Positions 25,538 through 33,122 of a stretch of DNA of 64,000 nucleotides are shown here, in pieces. The position numbers were made by a program, and so were the translations under genes. The notes under the pieces are model-generated. The model did no database searches. It was not told where the DNA came from and saw only the letters and a list, made by a program, of their open reading frames with translations. Numbering within the stretch: the stretch's first letter is position 1; each line of letters starts with the position of its first letter. Source of the stretch: Duganella aquatilis (GTDB taxonomy: Bacteria > Pseudomonadota > Gammaproteobacteria > Burkholderiales > Burkholderiaceae_D); the NCBI RefSeq assembly GCF_009674565.1, contig NZ_WKJL01000005.1, positions 248,001 through 312,000 of the forward strand, read 5' to 3'.

Positions 25538-26277
25538 GGCGCGGGCGGGACGCTCCAGCCGGCCACGACTTCGGGCGGGTAGCCGCGCTGGAAGTGGCTG
25601 GTCCACGGATAGGCCGGCCGCTCGGTGCCGTCCTTGAGCTTGATCTTGCTGGTGTCGCAGATGTATTTGGCGGGGCTGCCGCCGGCCACGGTGTCGGGCG
25701 CGACGTCGCGCCCCACCATGCTGTGCGCCGCCACCAGCGCGCCGCGGCCGACCTTGACGCCGGGCAGCACCACACTCATGGTGGCCACCGCCGCATAGTC
25801 GCCGATCTCGCATCCCATCAGCACCGCGCTGGGCGGATGCGGGTCGTTGGTCAGCACCACGTAGGGGAAGATCCAGACGAAGTTGCCGACCTTGGACATC
25901 TTGCCGATGTGCACATTCGAATGGCAGCGCACGTAATCGCCGATCTGGCAGTCGCCCTGGATGTCGCTCAGCGTGCCGAGCTGGAAATTGACGCCGGCCG
26001 TGGTTTTCTCGCGCACGGTGACGCGGTGGCCGGTGATGAACTTGTCGCCGAAGGTCGAGCCGGCATACAGGATGGAGTGCGAGCGGATCGTCGAGTGGGC
26101 GCCGATCACCAGCGGCAGGCCCTGCGCCAGCGGGCTCGGATAGCCGATCTCGCAGAAGCCGTCGATGCTGGTGTGGTCGCCGATCTGCACGTCGTCATGC
26201 ACGATGGTGAACGGGCCGATGCTGACGTTGGCGCCCAGCCGCGCCTTGGGTGATACCGATGCGCTTGGATGTATCAT
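25534..26277 (-). CDS. Left-handed beta-helix sugar N-acyltransferase (FdtC/QdtC-like)
   Basis: A 247-residue hexapeptide-repeat acyltransferase. MIHPSASVSPKARLGANVSIGPF opens a long left-handed beta helix with repeated [IV]GDxxxI turns, and GGSPAKYI closes it. In the company of a 3,4-ketoisomerase and an aminotransferase it most probably N-acetylates a dTDP-3-amino-3,6-dideoxyhexose, as FdtC (Fuc3NAc) or QdtC (Qui3NAc) do. GGAGGAGA lies just upstream of the ATG. Last gene of the minus-strand glycan operon. Acyl donor and stereochemistry cannot be read from sequence. Confidence 0.8.
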   Translation of the reverse strand: MIHPSASVSPKARLGANVSIGPFTIVHDDVQIGDHTSIDGFCEIGYPSPLAQGLPLVIGAHSTIRSHSILYAGSTFGDKFITGHRVTVREKTTAGVNFQLGTLSDIQGDCQIGDYVRCHSNVHIGKMSKVGNFVWIFPYVVLTNDPHPPSAVLMGCEIGDYAAVATMSVVLPGVKVGRGALVAAHSMVGRDVAPDTVAGGSPAKYICDTSKIKLKDGTERPAYPWTSHFQRGYPPEVVAGWSVPPAP

Positions 26278-26313
26278 GGTCTCCTCCGGAAGGTTGCTTA
26301 TTATTGTGGTGGT

Positions 26314-27426
26314 TCAGGCCAGGCTGGCCACTGCCTGGCGCACGGCCGCGCACACGGCCAGCGCCTGTTCGTCGCTCATGGTCGGGCCGATCGGCAGACT
26401 CAGCACCTCGCGGTGGATCGCCTCGGCCAGCGGGAAATCGCCCTCGCGGTAGCCCTGGTCGGCATACGCCGGCTGCAGGTGGGGCGGCACCGGATAATGG
26501 ACGATGGTGCCGATGCCCTGCTCGGCCAGGGCCTTGGCCAGCGCGTCGCGCTGGCGGTGGCGCACCACGTACAGATGCCACACCGGCTCGGCCCAGGCCG
26601 GAACCTGCGGCAGCACCAGGCCGTCGATGCCGGCCAGCTGCTGCTGGTAGAGCGCGGCGATGGCGCGGCGGCGCTGGTTGTCGCCGTCCAGCGCCGGCAG
26701 CTTGACCGCCAGCAGCGCGGCCTGCAGCTCGTCGAGGCGCGAGTTATAGCCCGGCACCTCGTTGTAATACTTGACCTTGGAACCGTAGTTGCGGTACGTG
26801 CGCAGGCGCGTGGCCAGCGCCTCGTCGTTGGTGGTGACGGCGCCGCCGTCGCCCAGCGCGCCCAGGTTCTTGCCCGGATAGAAGCTGAAGGCGGCGGCGT
26901 CGCCCAGCTGGCCGGCCACGGCGCCATGGTAGCGCGCGCCGTGCGCCTGCGCCGCGTCCTCGATCAGCTTGAGGCCGTGACGTTCGGCGATCGCCTTCAG
27001 CGGCTGCATGTCGGCCGGCTGGCCGTACAGGTGGACCGCGATGATGGCCTTGGTGCGCGCGGTGATGGCCGCCTCGACCCGCGCCGGATCGATGTTATAG
27101 GTGCTCTCCACCGGCTCCACCGGCACCGGCTGGGCGCCGCAATGGCTGACCGCCAGCCAGGTGGCGATGAAGGTGTTGCTGGGGACGATGACCTGGTCGC
27201 CGGGACCGACGCCGTAGGCCTTCAAGGCCAGCATGATCGCGTCCAGGCCGTTGGCCACGCCGATCGCGTGCTGGCAGCCGCTGTAGGCGGCAAAGGCGGT
27301 TTCGAATTGCGCCACCTCGCTGCCCAGCACGTACCAGCCGGAGTTCAGCACGCGCTGGAACGCCTGTTGCATCGCGTCTTCGTGGCGCAGGTTGATGGCT
27401 TTCAGGTCGAGAAAGGGAACGTTCAT
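26314..27426 (-). CDS. PLP-dependent sugar 3-aminotransferase (DegT/DnrJ/EryC1; FdtB/QdtB-like)
   Basis: A 370-residue cytoplasmic aminotransferase. [12 protein letters not shown] start, [20 protein letters not shown], the PLP lysine in [15 protein letters not shown], and [13 protein letters not shown] are DegT/DnrJ family hallmarks. It should convert dTDP-3-keto-6-deoxyhexose (made by the FdtA-like isomerase at 28433-28846) to the 3-amino sugar, using glutamate. Start ATG 27426, where the family's N-terminus begins; the ribosome site is weak. Lies 36 bp before the acyltransferase gene. Confidence 0.88.
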   Translation of the reverse strand: MNVPFLDLKAINLRHEDAMQQAFQRVLNSGWYVLGSEVAQFETAFAAYSGCQHAIGVANGLDAIMLALKAYGVGPGDQVIVPSNTFIATWLAVSHCGAQPVPVEPVESTYNIDPARVEAAITARTKAIIAVHLYGQPADMQPLKAIAERHGLKLIEDAAQAHGARYHGAVAGQLGDAAAFSFYPGKNLGALGDGGAVTTNDEALATRLRTYRNYGSKVKYYNEVPGYNSRLDELQAALLAVKLPALDGDNQRRRAIAALYQQQLAGIDGLVLPQVPAWAEPVWHLYVVRHRQRDALAKALAEQGIGTIVHYPVPPHLQPAYADQGYREGDFPLAEAIHREVLSLPIGPTMSDEQALAVCAAVRQAVASLA

Positions 27427-27507
27427 GATGGGGTGTGCGGCAGGCCGTTGGCGGTGAATGGAAATGGCATGATGACCCATTTTCCCTATGGACACAATAG
27501 CGCGCCC

Positions 27508-28395
27508 CTAGTCCGGACGCGGCGTCGCTCCCAGCGCGGCCAGGTAGTCGCAATAGCGCTGGTAGGCGGCGCTGACCTGCGGATACTCGCCGTGGCGCTG
27601 GAAGTTGGCCAGCCCGCTTTCGCGCGTGGCCAGCAGTTCGTCGGTGCTGATCACGCCCTCCATGTGGGCGCCGCGCCACATCTCGTAGCCCTCGGCCAGC
27701 ACCCAGCCGAAGTTGAGGTTGGTCGAGGGATTGGAGTTCGATTCCAGCCGCATGTCGTGGCGGAAGTAGCTGAGTTCCTCGTTCAGGTAGTAGGCATTGC
27801 GGCCGTCCGCCACGCGGCAGTAGAACACGGCGTCGGCCAGGCCGTTGCGGAAGTCGTAGTCGCCCATGGTGAACAGGCGCTGCGGGCCGAGTTCCCACAG
27901 GCGCTGGCGGCGCACCATCAGGCTGCTGAACTCGCCCACCACATTGGCCATCAGGGTGATGGTGCGGTACAGCTCCCTGCCGGGGATCAGGCCATTTTGC
28001 GGATAGGGCACGCGCCGCCGCACCATCGCATTGTCCTTGTCGATCACGCCGGAGGCGGCGAACACCAGGTCGATGTCGGGCACGATACTGGCGGCCGCCA
28101 CCATGCGCTCGACGCAGAACGGGTGCAGGATGTCGTCGTCGAACAGCGGCTTGACGTACTCGCCCTTGGCGCCGTACAGCGCGGCCAGCACGTTGTCGGC
28201 GCGGGTGACGCTGCAGCGCTGGTAGATCACGCCCGGAAAGCGGGCGCAGATGTCGCGGATCGCCTCGGTCGGGCAGTTGTCGCTGATCAGGATCTCCAGA
28301 TTCGGATAGGTCTGGCCGATGGCCGAGCGCAGACACTGTTCGAAGTAAGCCGGCTTGTAGGTCGGGATGACGATGCTGACGAGAGGGAGGGACAT
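27508..28395 (-). CDS. GT2 family glycosyltransferase, paralogue A
   Basis: A 295-residue GT-A glycosyltransferase. LVSIVIPTYK at the N-terminus, SDNCPTEAI, and PLFDDDILHPF (metal-binding acidic cluster) define the fold. It is a close paralogue of the gene at 28843-29733: they share MSLPLVSIVIP, NLEILxSDNCPTEAI, KPLFDDDxLHPFC and LSYFRHDMRLESNSNP. I start at ATG 28395 because the paralogue begins at the same MSLPLVS; a GTG five codons earlier is possible, and neither has a good ribosome site. Part of the minus-strand glycan operon, probably adding a sugar in the locus-specific glycan. Confidence 0.85.
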   Translation of the reverse strand: MSLPLVSIVIPTYKPAYFEQCLRSAIGQTYPNLEILISDNCPTEAIRDICARFPGVIYQRCSVTRADNVLAALYGAKGEYVKPLFDDDILHPFCVERMVAAASIVPDIDLVFAASGVIDKDNAMVRRRVPYPQNGLIPGRELYRTITLMANVVGEFSSLMVRRQRLWELGPQRLFTMGDYDFRNGLADAVFYCRVADGRNAYYLNEELSYFRHDMRLESNSNPSTNLNFGWVLAEGYEMWRGAHMEGVISTDELLATRESGLANFQRHGEYPQVSAAYQRYCDYLAALGATPRPD

Positions 28396-28432
28396 GGTGA
28401 GCTTGTGCACAAAGGTAAAAGGGAGCGCCGGC

Positions 28433-28846
28433 TTACTTGCGGTGCTGCTGGGTCGCCGCCACGAAGTCCTGGTAGTCGTGGAAGTAGTCGGCCGCGTCGT
28501 ACAGGGTCGAGGCCAGCACCAGGCAGACGCCGCCGGAAGAGAAGTTCTCCACCTCGCGCCACATCATGCCCGGCACGTACAGGCCGTAGTAGGAGCGGTT
28601 CAGCTGGAATTTCTTGCGCTGCTGGCCGTCGTCGACGACGACGTCGAAGCTGCCCGACATGGCGATGAACAGCTGCTGCAGCTCGATGTGGCCGTGGCCG
28701 GCGCGGGTGGCGCCGCCCGGCACGTCGTACAGGTAGTACACGCGGCGGATGTCGAACGGCACGTCGATGCCGCCCTCGACCACCGACAGGTTGCCGCGCT
28801 GGTCATGGCGCGGCGGCAGGTCGATCAGTCGGCATTGGTCGATCAT
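28433..28846 (-). CDS. dTDP-4-keto-6-deoxyhexose 3,4-ketoisomerase (FdtA/QdtA-like cupin)
   Basis: A 137-residue single-domain cupin. LPPRHDQRGNLSVVEGG, RVYYLYDVPGGATRAGHGH (metal/active-site His cluster), and YYGLYVPGMMWREVENFS are typical of the WxcM-like sugar 3,4-ketoisomerases FdtA and QdtA. These convert dTDP-4-keto-6-deoxyglucose to the 3-keto isomer, the substrate of the aminotransferase encoded nearby. ATG 28846 overlaps the stop of the upstream glycosyltransferase (ATGA), showing coupling. The RmlA and RmlB enzymes that make its substrate are not in this window. Fuc3N or Qui3N product cannot be distinguished by eye. Confidence 0.88.
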   Translation of the reverse strand: MIDQCRLIDLPPRHDQRGNLSVVEGGIDVPFDIRRVYYLYDVPGGATRAGHGHIELQQLFIAMSGSFDVVVDDGQQRKKFQLNRSYYGLYVPGMMWREVENFSSGGVCLVLASTLYDAADYFHDYQDFVAATQQHRK

Positions 28847-29733
28847 GGGGCTACTCCTATCTGTTGGGTTGCCAGCATCGCGTGGTAGCGCTGCTGCGAA
28901 CGGATGAACATGGGAAACACGTTGCTGAAGCGCGCCGCGGCGCCGTCGACGCGCGGCTGCATGGCGGCCAGCTCCTGCGGCGTGACGATGCCAAGGTCGG
29001 CGCATTCGACCAGCAGGTCGACGTAGTCGGAGAAGCAGTAGCCGAGATTCGGGTTGCTGGCGGGATTGCTGTTCGATTCCAGCCGCATGTCATGGCGGAA
29101 GTAGGACAGCTCCTCGTCGACGTAGAACACCTTGCGCTCGCCGGCCAGGTTGAAGTAGGCGGCCATGTCGGCCAGGCCCAGCGAACAGTCGTGGCGGTGG
29201 TAGTGGAACAGGCGGTTGCCGATTTCCCACAGGCGCTGGCGGCGGAACATGATGGTGCTGAACTCGCCGATGAAGTTGCTCATGCTCAGCACCATGCTGC
29301 GCATCATGCCGCGTCCCTCCAGGCTGCCGGAGGCCTCGAACGGCCGCCGCGTCTCGGTCGGCTGGTTCTGGATGCTGATCACCTGCGAGGCCGAGAACAC
29401 CAGCTCGACTTCGGGCTCGTGCTGGATCGCCGCCACCATGCGCTCGATGCAGAACGGATGCAGCACGTCGTCGTCGAACAGCGGCTTGATGAATTCGCCC
29501 TTGGCGGCGAACAGCGCCGTCAGCACGTTCTGTTCGCGGATCACGCTGTTGCGCTGGTAGATCACGTGCGGCGCGTATTTCTTGCAGATGTCGTGGATGG
29601 CCTCGGTGGGGCAGTTGTCGCTGACCAGGATCTCCAGGTTGGGATAGCTCTGACCCAGCGCCGAGCGCAAGCAGGTTTCAAAATGGCCGGCCTTGTAGGA
29701 CGGGATGACGATGCTGACTAAGGGAAGACTCAT
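28843..29733 (-). CDS. GT2 family glycosyltransferase, paralogue B
   Basis: A 296-residue GT-A glycosyltransferase, paralogue of the gene at 27508-28395 (shared blocks listed there), presumably from a duplication that flanked the FdtA-like gene. PLFDDDVLHPF is the metal-binding region. ATG 29733 has GGAG nine bases upstream. It begins 22 bp after the large fusion gene and its stop overlaps the ketoisomerase start, so it is in the middle of one operon. Acceptor and donor unknown. Confidence 0.87.
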   Translation of the reverse strand: MSLPLVSIVIPSYKAGHFETCLRSALGQSYPNLEILVSDNCPTEAIHDICKKYAPHVIYQRNSVIREQNVLTALFAAKGEFIKPLFDDDVLHPFCIERMVAAIQHEPEVELVFSASQVISIQNQPTETRRPFEASGSLEGRGMMRSMVLSMSNFIGEFSTIMFRRQRLWEIGNRLFHYHRHDCSLGLADMAAYFNLAGERKVFYVDEELSYFRHDMRLESNSNPASNPNLGYCFSDYVDLLVECADLGIVTPQELAAMQPRVDGAAARFSNVFPMFIRSQQRYHAMLATQQIGVAP

Positions 29734-29754
29734 ATTGCCGGGCTCCTGACGGTA

Positions 29755-32700
29755 TTAGGCGGCCACCGCGATGACCAGGTACTGCCACGGCAGCGCGTCC
29801 TCGACCGCGACCACCGGGTCGATGCCGCTGGCGCCGGCCATCAGGCGGATCGCCGGCAGGTATTTCTCGCGCGCCGGTTCGTCGTTGATGCGGGCGCTGC
29901 CGCCGCTGATCTGGAAGCCGGCGCTCTGCAGCATCTCCAGCGTGGCGCCGCGCGTGAACAGGCGCTTGCGCGACAGTTCCAGGCCCTGGGTGCCGTAGCG
30001 CAGGTCGCCGGCGTTCAGGCGCGCCTGCAGGCTCCAGTGCTGGAAGTTGCGGATGCTGAGCACCAGCTTGCCGCCGGGGGCGATGTTGGCGCGGATCTTC
30101 TGCAGCATGCGCCACGGATCGTCCATCTGCTCCAGGGTTTCATCCAGCACCCAGGTGTCGGCGTGGCGCACGTGGTCCCAGAAATCGGGGCCGGCGTGTT
30201 CCAGGTCGGTGTTGAACACGAAGTCGCAGTGCGGGCGCGCCGCCTGCGCGCGCGCCGGGTCGGTCTCGACGCCGGTGTAGTTGCAGATCGGGTTGCGCTG
30301 CTTGTAGGCCTTGGCGAAGGCGCCGTCGCCGCAGCCGATCTCGACAATCTTGCGCGCCGCCGGCGGCATGAAGTGCAGCAGGTCGGTGTTGACCGTGGTG
30401 GTGGCGCTCGGCAGGTCGTAGTGGTAGCCGCCGGTGCGGATCACCGTGCCCTGCCAGTCGTGCTTCAGATAGTGGCGTTGCGGCTGCTTGGCGAAGTCGC
30501 CCTCGACCCAGTCGACGTGGCCCAGCAGGTGGCCGGCGTCGGCCGCGTGCAGCGCCAGCATGGTCGGGATCATCGGCGCGCCGTGCTTGATCGGCAGCGG
30601 CCACTGGCGCACCACCTCGATATTGGTCAGCATGCAGGCCGGGTACAGATACGGCACGGCGCCGTCCTGCGGCCGGTCGTTGCCCAGCTGGTCGACGCGC
30701 AGCACGCAGCCGACGCCGTACATGCCGGGACGCAGCGCGGCGTGCAGCGATTCCAGGAAGCCGGCCTTCAGCACCTCGACGTCGGAATCGAGGAACAGCA
30801 CCTCGCCCGACAGGCCCAGGTGGTTGATGGCCCAGGCCATGCCGGGGCCGTGGTGGATATTGTAGCCGAACGGGATGAACTCGACGTTGTCGTAGCCGGC
30901 GGCGACGGCGCGGATGGTTTCCGCCACGTCCGGGTTGGAGCCGTCGATGATGTACACGCGGTTGCTGTAGAACTGGCGCAGGGTGCGCAGCAGGCCGTCG
31001 ATCAGGTCGGGCGTGTTGTAGGACACGATGACGACCGGGATCTGGTCGATGCGCGCCGGCTCGGCCGGCTGCGACGGTTCCTGCGGTCGCACCGCGTGTT
31101 CCGGCGCGGCCAGGCGCGGCGCCGCCGGCTTGGCCACCTTCTGCAGCGCGGCCTCCATGTTGCGCACGAAGCGCGGGCTGTCGAACAGCGCGCAGGTCAG
31201 GCGGTTGGCGGTCAGCTGGCGCTTCATGGCGGCGATGCGCTGCGGATTGTTGGCCAGCTCGACCGCCTTCTCCTCGTAGTCGGCGAAGTTATAGGTGATC
31301 AGCTGCGGCAGGTCGACCGCGCGCAGCAGGCTGCCGGCCATGCGCGACGAGAAGGTCTGGCCGGCGCAGGTCAGCAGCGGCAGGCCGGCCCACAGGGCGT
31401 CGCTGGCGGTGGTGCCGGCGTTGAACGGGAAGGTGTCGAGGAACAGGTCGGCCAGCTGGTAGCGCGCCAGGTACTCGGCCGGCACGGCGCGGCCGTTGAA
31501 GATGATGCGCTGGCGGTCGATGCCGGCCTGTTCGGCGTAGCGGTACAGGTTCTCGCGCACCTCCGGATAGTCGGCCACCAGCCACAGCACCGACTGCGGC
31601 ACGCGGCGCAGGATGTTCATCCAGGTGCTGAACAGGTCGGGCGTGAACTTGAAGTTGTTGTTGAACGAGCAGAACACGAAGGCGTCGTCCGGCAGGTTGA
31701 CCGAGGCCCGGGTCGGCGTCGGCGCGATGGCGCGCTGGCGGTCGTTGATCTGGAAGGTGTCCGGCAGGTACAGCGGCTTTTCGGTGAAGTGCGCGGTCAT
31801 CTCCGGCGTGATCAGGAATTCGTCGGCGATCACGTAGTCGACGCCGGGCAGGCCGGTGCTGCCGGGGAAGCCGAGGTAGGTCAGCTGCACCGGCGCCGGG
31901 CGGTAGGCCAGGATCTGCGGGCGCGCGCCCAGGGTCAGGCCGTGCAGGTCGACCAGGATGTCGATCTCGTGGGCGCGGATGGCGCGCGCGGCCTGCTCGT
32001 CGGTCAGCTGGTCGATGCGGATGTAGTGGTCCATGGCCTTGACCACGCGGGCGCGGATCGGCGAGCCGTCCTCGCGGCTCCAGCTGAAGGCGTAGACCTC
32101 GAACTTGCTGCGGTCGTGCAGCTCGTACAGCTCGGCGGTCAGGATCGACACTGCGTGCGAGCAGAAGTCGGACGACAGGTAGCCGATGCGCAGGCGCTGG
32201 TGGCCGTAGCCGTGCTGGCCGGTGAGCGGCGCCACGGCGGCGTTGATCTTCTCGCTGACGAAGCGCTTGGCGGCGGCCAGCTGCTGGGCCGGATCGGCCG
32301 AGGCGCTGAGCATGGCCAGCGCCGAGGTGCCTTCCATCATGGTGGCGACCGAGACGTTTTCCAGGCCGTGGTAGACCGGCCATTCGCACTGCTTCTGGCG
32401 CAGGTGGACCCAGTGGGTCATCACATTGGCCTGCTGCGGATCGACGCGCAGGCTGGTGGCCAGCATGGCTTCGGCTTCCGGATAGCGCTTCTGGATTTCC
32501 AGCAGGCGGCCGAGGTTGTTCAGGGTCTGCAGGTACAGCGTGCGGTTGCTCTTGACGTCCGGCTCGATCGCATCGGTCAGGATCGAGCGCCACATGGCCA
32601 GCGCCTGGTCCGGGCGGCCGGTGCGTTCCAGCAGCGTGCCGAGGTTGAGGCGGGCTTCGACGAAATTCGGATTCTGGGCGATGGCCTTGTGCAGCACGGC

Positions 32701-32961
32701 CTCGGCGCCGACGTCGTCGCCTGTGTTCGACAGCACCACGGCCAGGTTGAAGCAGGCCGCGTAGCTCAGCGGCGATGGCGTGTGGTCGATCCAGGCGCGG
32801 TACAGGCCGATGGCGGCGGGCAACTGGCCGCTTTCCTGCAGCACGGCGGCGGCGCCGAACAGGTCGGCGATGGACAACTGGCCCCTGACGGCCATGGCCA
32901 TGACGGAACCCAGCGGGCTGTTATCGGTGGAGGCGGGTGCTACTGGTGCTTGAGAGGTCAT
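29755..32961 (-). CDS. Three-domain glycan enzyme: TPR/O-GlcNAc-transferase (GT41, SPINDLY type) + GT2 + SAM methyltransferase
   Basis: A 1068-residue cytoplasmic protein. TPR-like helices about 30-180 (AACFNLAVVLSNTG, NPNFVEARLNLGTLLERTG). GT41 O-GlcNAc-transferase domain about 245-600: LRIGYLSSDFCSHAV, DILVDLHGLTLGARPQ, QLTYLGFPGSTG, FNNNFKFTP, LFLDTFPFNAGTTASDALWAG. After a Pro/Ala linker, a GT2 domain about 650-870 (VVIVSYNTPDLIDGLL, LFLDSDVEV). Last, a class I SAM methyltransferase about 880-1068 (VEIGCGDGAFAKAY). GT41 enzymes O-glycosylate Ser/Thr or Asn of proteins. It heads the minus-strand glycan operon next to two Thr/Ser-rich giant proteins, which are plausible acceptors. Fusion of all three activities is unusual; the reading frame is continuous. 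Confidence 0.9.
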   Translation of the reverse strand: MTSQAPVAPASTDNSPLGSVMAMAVRGQLSIADLFGAAAVLQESGQLPAAIGLYRAWIDHTPSPLSYAACFNLAVVLSNTGDDVGAEAVLHKAIAQNPNFVEARLNLGTLLERTGRPDQALAMWRSILTDAIEPDVKSNRTLYLQTLNNLGRLLEIQKRYPEAEAMLATSLRVDPQQANVMTHWVHLRQKQCEWPVYHGLENVSVATMMEGTSALAMLSASADPAQQLAAAKRFVSEKINAAVAPLTGQHGYGHQRLRIGYLSSDFCSHAVSILTAELYELHDRSKFEVYAFSWSREDGSPIRARVVKAMDHYIRIDQLTDEQAARAIRAHEIDILVDLHGLTLGARPQILAYRPAPVQLTYLGFPGSTGLPGVDYVIADEFLITPEMTAHFTEKPLYLPDTFQINDRQRAIAPTPTRASVNLPDDAFVFCSFNNNFKFTPDLFSTWMNILRRVPQSVLWLVADYPEVRENLYRYAEQAGIDRQRIIFNGRAVPAEYLARYQLADLFLDTFPFNAGTTASDALWAGLPLLTCAGQTFSSRMAGSLLRAVDLPQLITYNFADYEEKAVELANNPQRIAAMKRQLTANRLTCALFDSPRFVRNMEAALQKVAKPAAPRLAAPEHAVRPQEPSQPAEPARIDQIPVVIVSYNTPDLIDGLLRTLRQFYSNRVYIIDGSNPDVAETIRAVAAGYDNVEFIPFGYNIHHGPGMAWAINHLGLSGEVLFLDSDVEVLKAGFLESLHAALRPGMYGVGCVLRVDQLGNDRPQDGAVPYLYPACMLTNIEVVRQWPLPIKHGAPMIPTMLALHAADAGHLLGHVDWVEGDFAKQPQRHYLKHDWQGTVIRTGGYHYDLPSATTTVNTDLLHFMPPAARKIVEIGCGDGAFAKAYKQRNPICNYTGVETDPARAQAARPHCDFVFNTDLEHAGPDFWDHVRHADTWVLDETLEQMDDPWRMLQKIRANIAPGGKLVLSIRNFQHWSLQARLNAGDLRYGTQGLELSRKRLFTRGATLEMLQSAGFQISGGSARINDEPAREKYLPAIRLMAGASGIDPVVAVEDALPWQYLVIAVAA

Positions 32962-33053
32962 AACAGAGCATAAAGTTGTATCAATCCGAGCCCTATCATA
33001 CCTTTTTGCAGCACGCTAAGGGGCAACTTTTGGCTCTGGAGCAAGACCCCAAA

Positions 33054-33113
33054 CCGGGGTCAGTTCTGCCAATCGCACACGAGCTCATGTACCAATGGCA
33101 GAACTGACCCCGG
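33054..33113. repeat. GGGGTCAG palindrome, shortened copy, downstream of giant repeat protein 2
   Basis: Perfect 18-bp arms (33054-33071 and 33096-33113, outer CCGGGGTCAGTTCTGCCA) with a 24-bp centre. It matches the two full copies at 46394 and 50347 at the ends, flanked by AAA on the left and ATT on the right as they are, but the inner stem has been lost on one side. It lies 9 bp beyond the giant gene's stop. Confidence 0.85.
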
Positions 33114-33122
33114 ATTGGGCGG

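Noticed and set aside
30037..32973. 978-codon open frame antisense to the GT41/GT2/methyltransferase gene
   Set aside because: The sense frame has clear motifs over its entire length; the antisense product is Arg/Val/Gly-rich with no domain.
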